Source of the DNA: Hyphomicrobiales bacterium
Lineage (GTDB): Bacteria; Pseudomonadota; Alphaproteobacteria; Rhizobiales; Rhizobiaceae
Reading direction: 5' to 3'
Assembly: GCA_900473205.1 (NCBI GenBank)
Contig: UCLB01000011.1
Span: 1-64,000, forward strand
Length of the DNA: 64,000 bases
Below are positions 39,812 to 48,984 of this stretch, one piece after another. Each line of letters opens with the position of its first letter. Position 1 is the stretch's first letter. Position numbers and translations under genes: made by a program. A model generated the notes under the pieces. The model did not search any database. It saw nothing but the letters and a program-made list of their open reading frames with translations, and had not been told where the DNA came from.

Positions 39812-40948
39812 ATGGAGTCTCGTAAAATCATGGCAACCTGCGGGGATGATACGACATCAGCGCCGATGATGGATTACCAGGCCCACGGCGTCACCACAGA
39901 CACTCTGCCAGCCTTTGCCGAGGCATTGAAACAGCGCCTGACCTTTCCGTTGAGCTGTTCGCAGCAGGTCACCGACCTTTCCGGCTGGAAATTGACGGCC
40001 CGTGCAAAGCTCTGGGAACTAACGCTTCAGACCCCTGATCGTACCGACTTTTCACCCCAGCTTGTCGATGAGATCGATCGCGGTTCCTACGTCGCGCGCA
40101 AGGTCGCGTTCAATCTGACGCAGGACAGTCGCGTTCTCGCTTTGCTTCTGGTGCCCAAGGGCAACGGCCCTTTTCCGGCAGCGGTTTTCTACCACGACCA
40201 TGGATCGACATTCGATATCGGCAAGGAAAAGCTGATCGAGACATGGGGTGACGAGGCCAGGCTGGTCTCTTCTCAAGGGTGGGGCCAAAAGTTCTTCTCG
40301 GGCCGTTTCCCCGGTGATGAGCTTGCGCGTCGCGGCTATGTCGTCTTGGCCACAGACGCTCTGGGTTGGGCAGATCGCGGCCCGCTGACTTATGAGGCCC
40401 AGCAGGCGCTTGCCGCCAATTTCGCCAATCTGGGAAGCTCGCTCGCAGGCTCCATGGCGCTGGAAGACGTTCGCGCTGCGGCATTTCTCAAAAGCCTTCC
40501 AGAGGTGGACAAGGGGCGTATTGCGGCCATCGGCTTTTCCATGGGCGCATTCCGTGCGTGGCAGGCGGCAGCCCTCAGCGACGACATCACAGCCACGGTC
40601 GCGGTCAACTGGATGGGAACCGCTAAGGGCCTGATGGTACCCGGCAACAACCAGCTGCGTGGCGGCTCCGCCTGGCACATGACGCATCCCGGCCTGATGC
40701 AGCATATGGACTACCCCGATGTCGCCAGCCTTGCGGCACCCAACCCGATGCTGATTTTTGCGGGTGAGAAGGACACGCTTTTCCCGCCTGTGTCCGTGAC
40801 GGAAGCCTTTGGGAAGATGAGAGACGTCTGGGATGCGTGGAATGCGGCGGATCGGTTCGAAAGCAAAATCTGGCCCGGCGGCCATGTGTTCGAAGCGGAT
40901 CAGCAGGACTATGCGTTTGACTGGCTGGATGGGCGGTTTGGGCGGTGA
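39812..40948 (+). CDS. alpha/beta-hydrolase (dienelactone hydrolase/acetyl-esterase-like)
   Basis: A 378-residue hydrolase of unknown substrate. The nucleophile elbow is GFSMG (residues 241-245, Ser243), the acid is probably Asp321 (FAGEKDTLFP) and the base His358 (PGGHVFE). There is no signal peptide, so it is cytoplasmic. It resembles the large alpha/beta-hydrolases grouped with acetylxylan esterases; this is a fold-level call. It has its own ribosome binding site (GGGGGAG) and sits between ptsN and a palindromic element, outside the conserved rpoN cluster, so it is probably accessory. Confidence 0.8.
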   Translation: MESRKIMATCGDDTTSAPMMDYQAHGVTTDTLPAFAEALKQRLTFPLSCSQQVTDLSGWKLTARAKLWELTLQTPDRTDFSPQLVDEIDRGSYVARKVAFNLTQDSRVLALLLVPKGNGPFPAAVFYHDHGSTFDIGKEKLIETWGDEARLVSSQGWGQKFFSGRFPGDELARRGYVVLATDALGWADRGPLTYEAQQALAANFANLGSSLAGSMALEDVRAAAFLKSLPEVDKGRIAAIGFSMGAFRAWQAAALSDDITATVAVNWMGTAKGLMVPGNNQLRGGSAWHMTHPGLMQHMDYPDVASLAAPNPMLIFAGEKDTLFPPVSVTEAFGKMRDVWDAWNAADRFESKIWPGGHVFEADQQDYAFDWLDGRFGR

Positions 40949-40970
40949 TGGCAGCGACGCCGAATTCCGC

Positions 40971-41089
40971 CCCTCATTCCTGTCCTTGTGACAGGAATCC
41001 AGTCGACGCGCGTCTGCGCGTCGGAAAGACTCTATTCAGCCCAAAGACTTGGGCTGACTGGATTCCTGTGACAGGCACAGGAATGAGGG
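40971..41089. repeat. 119-base palindromic intergenic element
   Basis: Outer arms of 34 bases (40971-41004 and 41056-41089) are nearly exact reverse complements, beginning CCCTCATTCCTGT and ending ACAGGAATGAGGG. Inside are two smaller palindromes, around GACGCGCGTCTGCGCGTC and AGCCCAAAGACTTGGGCT. It lies between the convergent hydrolase and grpE genes, where it could end transcription both ways. Confidence 0.85.
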
Positions 41090-41102
41090 AGAAACTGGCG
41101 AG

Positions 41103-41756
41103 TTAAGCGTCTTTCTCATTAACGCCGCTGGTGCCCGGCTCTGCCGTAACAGGCACTTCGCCCTTTGGGCCGCCCTTGGCAACGCCGACCATGGCCGGGC
41201 GCAGAACGCGCTCACCGATGGTGAAGCCAGCCTGTACCACCTGAACGACCGTGTTGTTCGGAACCGCCGTGTTGGGGATTTCGAACATAGCCTGATGGAA
41301 ATTCGGGTCGAATTTCTGGCCTTCCGCATCCATCTTGCGCACGCCGTGACGTTCCAGCGCAGACAGCATGGCGCGCTCGGTCATGTCGACGCCTTCGATC
41401 AGGCCGGTAATGCCCGCTTCGGCATTGGTCTTCAGTTCCTCGGGAATGGCTTCGAGAGCGCGGCGAAGATTGTCGGATACGGCCAGCATGTCGCGGGCGA
41501 AACCAGCAACGGAATAGGCCTTGGCATCCTTTACTTCACGCTCGGTGCGGCGACGCAGATTGTCCATTTCGGCGGCAAGGCGCAGGAATTTGTCGCGCAG
41601 ATCGGCATTTTCGGCCTTCAGCACATCAATCGGATCGGGCTCTGCCTGCTCGGGCACAGCGTTCTCCGCCGTTGCCGCTTCGTTAGCCTCGTCTACGACG
41701 TCTGCGTCAGGTCCGGCTTTATTTGTGTCATCGGTCATGACGTTCTCCAGCTTCAC
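41103..41756 (-). CDS. grpE: heat-shock nucleotide exchange factor GrpE
   Basis: Exchange factor for DnaK, 217 residues. An acidic, disordered N-terminus (about 1-45) leads to a long coiled coil ([22 protein letters not shown]) and a beta-wing domain with the GrpE signature around [23 protein letters not shown]. It lies 108 bases downstream of hrcA on the same strand. dnaK and dnaJ are not in the window, as in other Rhizobiales. Confidence 0.97.
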   Translation of the reverse strand: MKLENVMTDDTNKAGPDADVVDEANEAATAENAVPEQAEPDPIDVLKAENADLRDKFLRLAAEMDNLRRRTEREVKDAKAYSVAGFARDMLAVSDNLRRALEAIPEELKTNAEAGITGLIEGVDMTERAMLSALERHGVRKMDAEGQKFDPNFHQAMFEIPNTAVPNNTVVQVVQAGFTIGERVLRPAMVGVAKGGPKGEVPVTAEPGTSGVNEKDA

Positions 41757-41864
41757 ATGTGTAATGGCTTAGTGTTATGGGTTGCGCCCGATATCGAGCT
41801 TTGCCAAGCAAAAATCAAGGCTTGCCAGTGAAACCATCTAGGATTCAATGATGTCTTTTCGATA

Positions 41865-42956
41865 TCAGCGTCTTTGGCTGGAAAGCCGCGCCATGATCTG
41901 GGCGGTATAATCGACCATGGGCACGATGCGCGAGTAATTGAGCCGCGTCGGGCCAATCACGCCCACGGCGCCCACCACGCGGTTCTCATCGTCCCTGTAG
42001 GGTGCAACGATGAGCGATGAGCCGGACAGCGAAAACAATTTGTTTTCCGATCCGATGAAAATTCTGACGCCGGAGCCGGTCTCGGCCAGATTGAGAACCT
42101 CGATCAGATTGTCCTTGCGCTCCAGATCGTCAAACAGCAACCGCACGCGGTCGATGTCCTCTTCCCCCGCCAGCCCTTCCAGCAGGTTGGAGCGCCCACG
42201 CACGATCAGCCGTCCGAGCTTGCCCTCTTCATTGTCGCCAGACCACACCGCCAGTCCGCGCGTCACCAGATCCTGCGCCAGCGTGCTGAGCGCCGTCTGA
42301 AGCTCGGATTTCTGCTGCAGGAGTTGCGTGCGCAATTCGGGAAGCGTCTGGCCTGACAGATGCGCGTTGATAAAGTTTGCGGCCTCCGTCAGCTGCGAGG
42401 AGGTGATACCGGCGGGCAGATCGATGATGCGGTTTTCGACCTGATTGTTGTCCCCCACCAGAATGGCAAGCCCCTTGGTCGGCTCGAGACGAATGAACTC
42501 CACATGCTTCAGCACCGCGTCGCTCTTGGTCGTCAGCACCAGACCCGCGCCGCGCGACATGCCTGACAGCATGCGGCTGGCTTCGGTCAGCAGACCCTCA
42601 ATCGGCTGCTCACGACCCGAAACGGGGCCGATCTGCCGGTCGATGCTGGCGCGCTGTTCGGCAGGCAGATCGCCCACCTGCATGAAAGCATCCACGAAAA
42701 AGCGCAATCCGGTCTGGGTGGGCAGACGACCGGCGCTGATATGCGGCGAATAGATAAGGCCAAGCTCTTCCAGATCGCTCATCACATTGCGCACGGAGGC
42801 GGGGGAGAGTGACATGGGCAAGAGGCGAGACAGGTTGCGCGAGCCCAGCGGCTCACCATTTTCCAGATAGCCTTCGACGATGCGGCGGAAGATTTCGCGC
42901 GAGCGATCATCCAGCAACGCACCCGGTTCTTTTCCGATTGGAGGAGAAAGGCCCAT
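41865..42956 (-). CDS. hrcA: heat-inducible transcription repressor HrcA
   Basis: A 363-residue repressor that binds CIRCE operators. The N-terminal winged helix (about 15-80, EGYLENGEPLGSRNLSRLL) is followed by a GAF-like domain. No CIRCE sequence (TTAGCACTC-N9-GAGTGCTAA) was seen near hrcA, grpE or elsewhere in the window, so its targets, probably groESL, lie outside. It is divergent from rph. Confidence 0.96.
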   Translation of the reverse strand: MGLSPPIGKEPGALLDDRSREIFRRIVEGYLENGEPLGSRNLSRLLPMSLSPASVRNVMSDLEELGLIYSPHISAGRLPTQTGLRFFVDAFMQVGDLPAEQRASIDRQIGPVSGREQPIEGLLTEASRMLSGMSRGAGLVLTTKSDAVLKHVEFIRLEPTKGLAILVGDNNQVENRIIDLPAGITSSQLTEAANFINAHLSGQTLPELRTQLLQQKSELQTALSTLAQDLVTRGLAVWSGDNEEGKLGRLIVRGRSNLLEGLAGEEDIDRVRLLFDDLERKDNLIEVLNLAETGSGVRIFIGSENKLFSLSGSSLIVAPYRDDENRVVGAVGVIGPTRLNYSRIVPMVDYTAQIMARLSSQRR

Positions 42957-43116
42957 TTCGCTCGCTCTTCATAATGTCAGTAACAAAGCGAATATAGTCT
43001 CTCGCGTCGTTAAGTGAAAACGGAAATTCCGCGCAGGGTAAACCCCAGCCCGCTTTTCCTTTGCAAAACCGGTGTCGCGGCCTTAGAAGGCGGAGATCAA
43101 AACGGAGACGAACCAT

Positions 43117-43833
43117 ATGCGGCCTTCAGGCAGAAAAACCGATCAGATGCGCAAAGTTTCTTTCGAGCGCAATTTCTCCAAGCACGCCGAAGGTTCCTGT
43201 CTGGTCAAATTTGGCGATACGCATGTTCTCGTCACCGCCAGCCTTGAAGAAAAGACGCCACCATGGCTGCGCAACAGCGGCAAGGGCTGGGTCACTGCCG
43301 AATATGGCATGCTGCCCCGCTCCACCCATGAGCGCATGCGCCGCGAAGCCGCGTCCGGCAAGCAGGGCGGCAGAACGCAGGAAATCCAGCGTCTCATTGG
43401 CCGCTCGCTGCGCGCCGTGGTCGATCTTCAGGCGCTGGGCGAGCGCCAGATAAGTATCGACTGCGATGTCATTCAGGCCGATGGCGGCACCCGCACGGCC
43501 TCCATCACCGGCGCATGGATTGCCCTTCACGATTGCCTGAAGTGGATGGAAAGCCGCAACATGATCAAAGTCGAGAAGGTTCTGAAAGACCATATCGCCG
43601 CCATCTCTTGCGGTATCTTCGCCAGCCAGCCAGTGATCGATCTCGATTACCTCGAAGATTCCTCGGCTGAAACCGACGCCAATTTCGTCATTACCGGCTC
43701 CGGTGGCATTGTCGAAATTCAGGGCACAGCCGAAGGCGCACCGTTCTCGGAAGAGGAATTCCTGACGCTGCTCGGCCTTGCCAAGACCGGCTGTGCGGAA
43801 CTCGTTGAGCTGCAAAAGCAGGCGATTGCCTGA
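43117..43833 (+). CDS. rph: ribonuclease PH
   Basis: Phosphorolytic 3'-5' exoribonuclease that trims tRNA precursors. Its 238 residues match the family. Markers include [21 protein letters not shown]-type sequence near residue 70-85 (here [17 protein letters not shown]) and [21 protein letters not shown]. The hrcA-rph divergence and the rph-rdgB-hemW order are typical of alphaproteobacteria. GGAGACG precedes the ATG. Confidence 0.97.
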   Translation: MRPSGRKTDQMRKVSFERNFSKHAEGSCLVKFGDTHVLVTASLEEKTPPWLRNSGKGWVTAEYGMLPRSTHERMRREAASGKQGGRTQEIQRLIGRSLRAVVDLQALGERQISIDCDVIQADGGTRTASITGAWIALHDCLKWMESRNMIKVEKVLKDHIAAISCGIFASQPVIDLDYLEDSSAETDANFVITGSGGIVEIQGTAEGAPFSEEEFLTLLGLAKTGCAELVELQKQAIA

Positions 43834-43849
43834 TCCGGAGCGGAAGACC

Positions 43850-44494
43850 ATGCGCAAACTCGATACACGCACCATCGTCGTTGCCAGCCATAACAAGGGC
43901 AAGATCGCCGAAATCGCCGACCTGATCGGCCCCTTCGGCTTTTCCGCCAAGTCGGCTGCGGAGCTGAATTTTGCAGAACCCGATGAGACCGGCACGACCT
44001 TTGAGGAAAATGCGGCGATCAAGGCGCTTGCCTCGGCGCAAGCCTCCGGCCTGCCCGCATTGTCCGACGATAGTGGCTTGGTGATCGACGCACTGGATGG
44101 CAATCCGGGCGTTTACACGGCCAATTGGGCCGAGACAGCGGATGGCACGCGCGATTTTGCCATGGCGATGCAGAAGGTAGAAGACGCTTTGCAGGAGCGC
44201 GGCCCGACCGATCCTTCGGCCCGTACCGCCCGCTTCGTCAGCGTGCTGTGCCTCGCTTGGCCCGATGGTCATACAGAATTTTTCCGCGGCGAAATCGAAG
44301 GCACGGTCGCATGGCCACCGCGTGGTGCAAGCGGCTTCGGCTATGATCCGATTTTCCAGCCCGAAGGCTATGAAACCACCTTCGGTGAAATGAGCGCCGA
44401 GGAAAAGCACGGCTGGAAGCCCGGCGATCCGCAGGCCCTCTCCCACCGCGCCCGTGCCTTTAAAAAATTCGTCGAAACCTGTCTCAACGCATGA
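43850..44494 (+). CDS. rdgB: XTP/dITP diphosphatase (RdgB/HAM1)
   Basis: House-cleaning pyrophosphatase that removes non-canonical purine nucleotides. The 214 residues contain the N-terminal [13 protein letters not shown] motif, EENAAIKA and ALSDDSGL ([15 protein letters not shown]). The ATG at 43850, with GGAG about 12 bases before it, is preferred over the longer reading from 43778, which would overlap rph. It overlaps hemW by 4 bases (ATGA). Confidence 0.96.
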   Translation: MRKLDTRTIVVASHNKGKIAEIADLIGPFGFSAKSAAELNFAEPDETGTTFEENAAIKALASAQASGLPALSDDSGLVIDALDGNPGVYTANWAETADGTRDFAMAMQKVEDALQERGPTDPSARTARFVSVLCLAWPDGHTEFFRGEIEGTVAWPPRGASGFGYDPIFQPEGYETTFGEMSAEEKHGWKPGDPQALSHRARAFKKFVETCLNA

Positions 44495-45699
44495 TGACCG
44501 ATCTTGGGAGCAGGTTCTCCCCTGCCCCCAATACGACGATTGCACCCGATACCGGTGAGCCCGGTTTCGGCATCTATGTGCATTGGCCCTTCTGCGCGGC
44601 CAAATGTCCCTATTGCGATTTCAACAGCCACGTCCGCCACAAGCCGGTGGATCAGGACCGTTTCGTTGCCGCCTTCCTCAAGGAAATGGACACGATGCGA
44701 AGCTTAAGCGGCGCAAAGGTCGTGACCAGCATTTTCATGGGCGGCGGCACGCCATCGTTGATGGACCCGCAGACCGTGGGCGCCATTCTGGATGGCATCG
44801 CCCGTTTCTGGCATGTGCCTGACGGCATCGAAATCACCATGGAAGCCAACCCGTCCAGCGTGGAAGCGGAACGTTTTCGCGGCTACCGCGCCGCCGGCGT
44901 CAACCGCGTGTCGATGGGCGTGCAGGCGCTGAACGACCGCGACCTGAAATTTCTGGGCCGCCTGCATGATGTGGCCGATGCGCTGAAAGCCATCCGGCTC
45001 GCCCGCGAAATCTTCCCGCGCATGTCCTTCGACCTCATCTATGCCCGCCCGAACCAGACGGTCGAGGAATGGGAAAAAGAGCTTGCCGAAGCCATTTCCT
45101 ATGCGGTCGATCACCTGTCGCTCTACCAGCTGACCATCGAGGAAGGCACCGCCTTTTACGGTCTGCACAAGGCAGGCAAGCTGATCGTGCCCGATGGCGA
45201 TCAATCCGCGCTGCTCTATGAGGCAACGCAGGAGATTACCGCCCGTCACGGCATGCCCGCTTACGAAGTGTCCAACCACGCCATACCGGGTGCTGAGAGC
45301 CGCCATAACCTCACCTATTGGCGCTACGGCGACTATGCAGGCATCGGCCCCGGCGCGCATGGACGCCTGACCAAAGGCGGCGCAAAACTCGCAACCGCCA
45401 CCGAACGCCACCCGGAAACATGGCTGGAAGCCGTCGAACGCGAAGGCCATGGCATTCTGGATCAGGAAATGCTGGGCGTCGAAGAACAGTCCGACGAACT
45501 GCTGCTGATGGGCCTGCGCCTGCGCGAAGGCGTCGATCTCGCCCGCTGGAGCGACCTCTCGGGCCGCGACCTCGACCCCGACAAGGAAGAGTTCCTGTTG
45601 CAGCACGGCTTCATAGAGCGCATCGGCAACTCCCGCCTGCGCTGCACGCCGTCTGGCATGTTGATACTGGACTCGGTGGTCGCTGATCTGGCGTGTTGA
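44491..45699 (+). CDS. hemW: radical SAM heme chaperone HemW
   Basis: A 402-residue HemN-like radical SAM protein. The cluster cysteines are Cys35, Cys39 and Cys42 in [13 protein letters not shown]. The extra features of oxygen-independent coproporphyrinogen oxidase HemN are missing, and the shorter HemW type is now regarded as a heme-binding chaperone. Translation is probably coupled to rdgB through the 4-base overlap. It is the last gene of the conserved rph operon; the genes after it are accessory. Confidence 0.94.
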   Translation: MMTDLGSRFSPAPNTTIAPDTGEPGFGIYVHWPFCAAKCPYCDFNSHVRHKPVDQDRFVAAFLKEMDTMRSLSGAKVVTSIFMGGGTPSLMDPQTVGAILDGIARFWHVPDGIEITMEANPSSVEAERFRGYRAAGVNRVSMGVQALNDRDLKFLGRLHDVADALKAIRLAREIFPRMSFDLIYARPNQTVEEWEKELAEAISYAVDHLSLYQLTIEEGTAFYGLHKAGKLIVPDGDQSALLYEATQEITARHGMPAYEVSNHAIPGAESRHNLTYWRYGDYAGIGPGAHGRLTKGGAKLATATERHPETWLEAVEREGHGILDQEMLGVEEQSDELLLMGLRLREGVDLARWSDLSGRDLDPDKEEFLLQHGFIERIGNSRLRCTPSGMLILDSVVADLAC

Positions 45700-45741
45700 T
45701 GATGCGTCGATTAAAAATCCGGTGTTTGAAGAAAGGCAGCC

Positions 45742-46197
45742 ATGAATCTGATTGAGGAACGGGTCGCGATGGCACGGGCGGGCACGAACCCCTTCGTCAT
45801 TGCCCGGATGGCTTCAGGTTGGCTCGTCATTGGCGACGTGCAGCCCCTTCCGGGCTATTGTCTTTTGCTTGCGGACCCGGTCGTCCCAAGCCTCAACCAT
45901 CTTGATGCCCAAGAGCGTCTCATATTTTTAAACGATATGGCTGTGGTGGGTGATGCGCTTCTGAACGTGACCGGATGTGCGCGGATAAACTATGAGATCT
46001 GGGGAAATGCAGAGCCTGCCCTGCACGCCCATATCATGCCCAGATACGATTCCGAACCGACAGACAAACGCCACCGTCCCGCTTGCATGGGCTATTCGTG
46101 GCCCGATGCCCCCAAATCATCCGGCGATGATTACGTGGCGCTGGTGCCCAAGCTGAGACAAGCCGTCGCCGATATCCAGTCATCGAAGCAGGGTTGA
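45742..46197 (+). CDS. HIT-superfamily-like protein with incomplete histidine triad
   Basis: A 151-residue protein resembling HIT nucleotide hydrolases such as Ap4A hydrolases. The triad region reads LHAHIMPRY: His95 and His97 are present, but the third position of the HxHxH pattern is Met99. This may be a property of its subfamily rather than damage, because the surrounding sequence is intact. A GAAAGGCAG stretch precedes the ATG. It begins a small accessory stretch between hemW and dnaA whose next genes are broken. Confidence 0.7.
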   Translation: MNLIEERVAMARAGTNPFVIARMASGWLVIGDVQPLPGYCLLLADPVVPSLNHLDAQERLIFLNDMAVVGDALLNVTGCARINYEIWGNAEPALHAHIMPRYDSEPTDKRHRPACMGYSWPDAPKSSGDDYVALVPKLRQAVADIQSSKQG

Positions 46198-46201
46198 AGA
46201 T

Positions 46202-46669
46202 ATGGAGCAAATCAGAATAGTGCCGCTGAGCGAACATTCGCATCATGTGGCGCCGCTGGTTGAAATGTTGCATACGGAATGGGGCTCGCTCTCAAATTGG
46301 AGCGACCCTGTAGCGCTTAAGACTGTTATCTAAGGTCGGTTGCAAATCCATGCGGCACCGCTGGCACTGATCGCACTCGACGGTACGAAATTCGCCGGAA
46401 GCGTCAGCATTACGCGAGACGAACTCCCACACCACCCGGACAAGACATTTTGGATCGGTGATGTCATCGTGGCAGCCGATCAACGTGGTCGCGGTATCGG
46501 CACATTGATGATGAACGCCATTACCGCCCACGCCGCAGAGATTGGAATCACCGATCTCTATCTCTACACGCCTGATCAGGAAGCCTACTACCGTAAACTC
46601 GGCTGGCAAACGATTGGCCGCGACCCCGCCAATGGTGAGGACAATGTCGTCATGCGGTATTGCTTGTAA
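46202..46669 (+). pseudogene. GNAT acetyltransferase interrupted by an in-frame stop
   Basis: From the ATG at 46202 the frame reads 43 codons, meets TAA at 46331-46333, and continues in the same frame without another stop to 46669, 156 codons in all. The second part has the acetyl-CoA loop DQRGRGIGTLMMNAITAHA and the terminal YYRKLGWQTIGRD, a complete GNAT ending. The first part (MEQIRIVPLSEHSHH...) reads as the normal N-terminus. A single substitution creating TAA explains it. A TTG at 46340 could still start a shortened protein, but that would lack the first strand and helix. It starts 4 bases after the HIT-like gene. Confidence 0.85.
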
Positions 46670-46716
46670 ATTTTCCGCTGTGGATTTGGCGATGTTGCTG
46701 CGATAAATTATCACTT

Positions 46717-46725
46717 GGTATTACC
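46717..46725. promoter_or_regulatory. possible operator of the toxin-antitoxin pair
   Basis: The 9-base palindrome GGTATTACC lies 18 bases upstream of the presumed original antitoxin start, where RelB/ParD-type repressors commonly bind their own promoter. Confidence 0.3.
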
Positions 46726-46743
46726 TCGTGATGTGAGGCCTCA

Positions 46744-47016
46744 ATCGCTACCTCTCTCAAGATGGACAACACGCTGAAAGAGCGCGTCCAGCAACTGGCC
46801 AGCCAGCGTCGTCGGTCATCGCACTGGATCATGCTGGAAGCCATTCAACAATATGTCGAGCGGGAAGAGGCGAGAGAGAGCTTTAAGCAGGAGGCGCTAA
46901 CCTCTTGGGAAAGCTATCAGGAAACGGGCCGCCACCTGACCGGAAAAGAAGTCGGCACCTGGCTGGAAAACTGGGGTACGGATGATGAAAAGCCGGCGCC
47001 TGATTGCCACGAGTAA
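46744..47016 (+). pseudogene. RHH/CopG-type antitoxin with lost start codon
   Basis: The protein resembles RelB/ParD-like ribbon-helix-helix antitoxins. Read from codon 46744 it gives (I)ATSLKMDNTLKERVQQ..., the usual N-terminal strand, but the codon at the expected start is ATC rather than ATG; GTGAGG sits about 7 bases upstream of it. The first available ATG is at 46762, giving 84 residues that lack much of the DNA-binding strand. The middle (RRRSSHWIMLEAIQQYVEREE) and the Trp-containing toxin-binding tail are intact. It overlaps the toxin by 13 bases. Whether any product is made is unknown. Confidence 0.65.
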
Positions 47017-47296
47017 TCATTACCGAAGGTGCAGCACACGGCTTGGAGCGGTGTCGAAAATTTCTCGTCGCCAAAGCTCCAGAAGCCGCACGGCGTGCCG
47101 GTAAAGCGATTCAACAACACTTCGTACTACCGGAGACGTCTCCCAATATGGGACGCCCATTCCCGATGCCGCGGAATTGCGCGAATTGGTTATCGCCTTT
47201 GGGGATTCCGGTTACGCGGCACTTTACCGGCATGAGCCGGTAGGCAACACGGTTTATATCCTTGCCTTCCGGCATCAGAAAGAAGCTGGCTATTAG
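47004..47296 (+). pseudogene. RelE/ParE-type toxin with frameshift
   Basis: From a TTG at 47004 the frame encodes a RelE/ParE-like start (PRVIITEGAAHGLERCRKFL...AARRAGKAIQQHFVLPETSPNMGRPFP). At about 47170 the reading moves to another frame, which continues DAAELRELVIAFGDSGYAALYRHE...VYILAFRHQKEAGY and stops at 47294-47296. The total of 293 bases is one short of 98 codons, so loss of a single base in the TTCCCGATG stretch explains it. The unshifted frame ends as a 79-residue product without the C-terminal catalytic strands. Confidence 0.85.
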
Positions 47297-47338
47297 AGCT
47301 TGGCACCAAGCCAACAGGCTTACGGATTCATCTTGCAG

Positions 47339-47367
47339 CAAAAACGGTCAGGTTTCCCTGACCGTTT
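47339..47367 (-). terminator. terminator of dnaA
   Basis: Stem CGGTCAGG / CCTGACCG extended by AAA/TTT pairs, loop of 4, with a run of T on the minus-strand 3' side. It starts about 7 bases after the dnaA stop and lies between the convergent toxin remnant and dnaA. Confidence 0.9.
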
Positions 47368-47373
47368 GATGTC

Positions 47374-48942
47374 TCAAGCATTGTTTTCGTTGATCAACCG
47401 CTTCAGCAGTTCCACTTCGTGGCCCAGTTTGCTGTCTCCGCCGATCAGTTCTTCGATCTTGCGCACCGCGTGCAGAACGGTGGTGTGATCGCGTCCGCCG
47501 AAGCGGCGACCGATTTCGGGGAAGGAGCGTGGGGTCAGCATCTTGGCGAGATACATGGCGACTTGGCGTGGTTTGACGATGACGCGGGTGCGGCGGTTGG
47601 AGACCAGTTCCTGTCGCGAGACATTGTAATGCCGTGCGACAATACGCTGGATGTCTTCGATGCGCACACGCTTGGCTTCACCGGTGCCGACCAGATGGGC
47701 CAGAAGCTCGTCCACGCGTTCGACCGAAAGGTTCGGCTCGAAGGAGCGGCGGAAGATCAGCTGGTTGAAGGCGCCTTCCAGTTCGCGACCGCTGGCGGTC
47801 ACGCTGCGGGCGACGTGGGAGACGATTTCTTCGGGAATATCGAAGCTCGGATCTTCCTGTCGGGCGGTTGCGATGCGCTGGGTCAGCATCTCATAGCGCA
47901 TTTCATAGTCCGGACCTTCGATTTCAATGGCCATGCCACCCTGAAGGCGCGAACGCACGCGGGGATCGAGCGATTCCAGTTCCCATGGCGCGCGGTCTGC
48001 GGCCACCACGACCTGCTTGGCGCTGTCGAGCAGCATGTTGAGCAGATGGCAGAATTCGTGCTGGATCATCTTGCCCTGCAGGAACTGCATGTCATCGATG
48101 ACCAGAAGGTCGATATTTCGCAGCGTGTCCTTCAGCGTCAGCGCATCATTGTCACGGATCGCGGTTGCGAAACGCCACATGAAATATTCCGCTGTCAGAT
48201 AGACCACGCGCGGATTGCGCGGGCTGTCGATGGCCGCATTGGCGATGGCCTGAAGAAGATGCGTCTTTCCAAGGCCCACACCCGCATGGATGAAGAGAGG
48301 ATTGAAACGCACGGCACCGGCACCGGCTTCGGCAATGGTCTTGGCTGCTGCCAGGGCCACGCGGTTGGACGCGCCTTCGACAAAGGTATCGAAGGTGAAA
48401 CGTGTATCAAGCGGCGAGCCGAACAGCGGGCCGGAACCCGAGTGACGGGTCGTGGACGCGGATGCAGCCGTATGAGACTGCTGCGCGCTTGACGTCGGCT
48501 GCGGCGGAATGAACGGCTTTGCCCGCTGTGCGGACGCGCTCATGTCGACCACAGGCTGTGCGCGTTCTTCAACCGGGGCCGGACGTACCGGGCGGCTGGC
48601 CGAACGCACCAGGATCTCCACCTTCAACACGTCAGCATCTTCGCTCTGAATGAGCGTCGTGATGAGGTCGATGTAACGGTTGTTGATCCAGGACTTCAGA
48701 AATGTCGTTGGAACGGTAAAGCGCACAACGCTTTTGGAAACGGAATGAAGTTTGAGCCGAGCGAACCAGCTTGCGTAAACTTCGGGTCCAACCTGTGCTT
48801 TCAGCCGCGCGCTAAAACGCTCGAACAGCGCGTCATGCTTCATATCCTGTTTGTCCCCTGCCGCATCAGTGCCAGCTGCATCACATGCCTTTGGTGTGCG
48901 GTCCCCGTTTGCCACCGCACCCATCACCAAATTCAATTGCAT
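47374..48942 (-). CDS. dnaA: chromosomal replication initiator DnaA
   Basis: Initiator ATPase of about 522 residues. Domain I ([24 protein letters not shown]) follows a roughly 40-residue extra N-terminus, and a long Ser/Ala/Gln-rich linker forms domain II. The AAA+ domain has Walker A GVGLGKTH and Walker [14 protein letters not shown]. Domain IV ends with the DnaA signature [16 protein letters not shown]. The ATG at 48942, with AAAGGCGG 5 bases upstream, is preferred to a TTG at 48984. It is downstream of rpsT, separated by 0.73 kb with a cluster of GANTC sites. Confidence 0.97.
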   Translation of the reverse strand: MQLNLVMGAVANGDRTPKACDAAGTDAAGDKQDMKHDALFERFSARLKAQVGPEVYASWFARLKLHSVSKSVVRFTVPTTFLKSWINNRYIDLITTLIQSEDADVLKVEILVRSASRPVRPAPVEERAQPVVDMSASAQRAKPFIPPQPTSSAQQSHTAASASTTRHSGSGPLFGSPLDTRFTFDTFVEGASNRVALAAAKTIAEAGAGAVRFNPLFIHAGVGLGKTHLLQAIANAAIDSPRNPRVVYLTAEYFMWRFATAIRDNDALTLKDTLRNIDLLVIDDMQFLQGKMIQHEFCHLLNMLLDSAKQVVVAADRAPWELESLDPRVRSRLQGGMAIEIEGPDYEMRYEMLTQRIATARQEDPSFDIPEEIVSHVARSVTASGRELEGAFNQLIFRRSFEPNLSVERVDELLAHLVGTGEAKRVRIEDIQRIVARHYNVSRQELVSNRRTRVIVKPRQVAMYLAKMLTPRSFPEIGRRFGGRDHTTVLHAVRKIEELIGGDSKLGHEVELLKRLINENNA

Positions 48943-48984
48943 ATTGCCGCCTTTCAAATTGCCAATCATAGCCTGACGAACCAA

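Noticed and set aside
42957-43116. CIRCE operator in the hrcA-rph gap
   Set aside because: No TTAGCACTC-N9-GAGTGCTAA or close variant is present there or before grpE.
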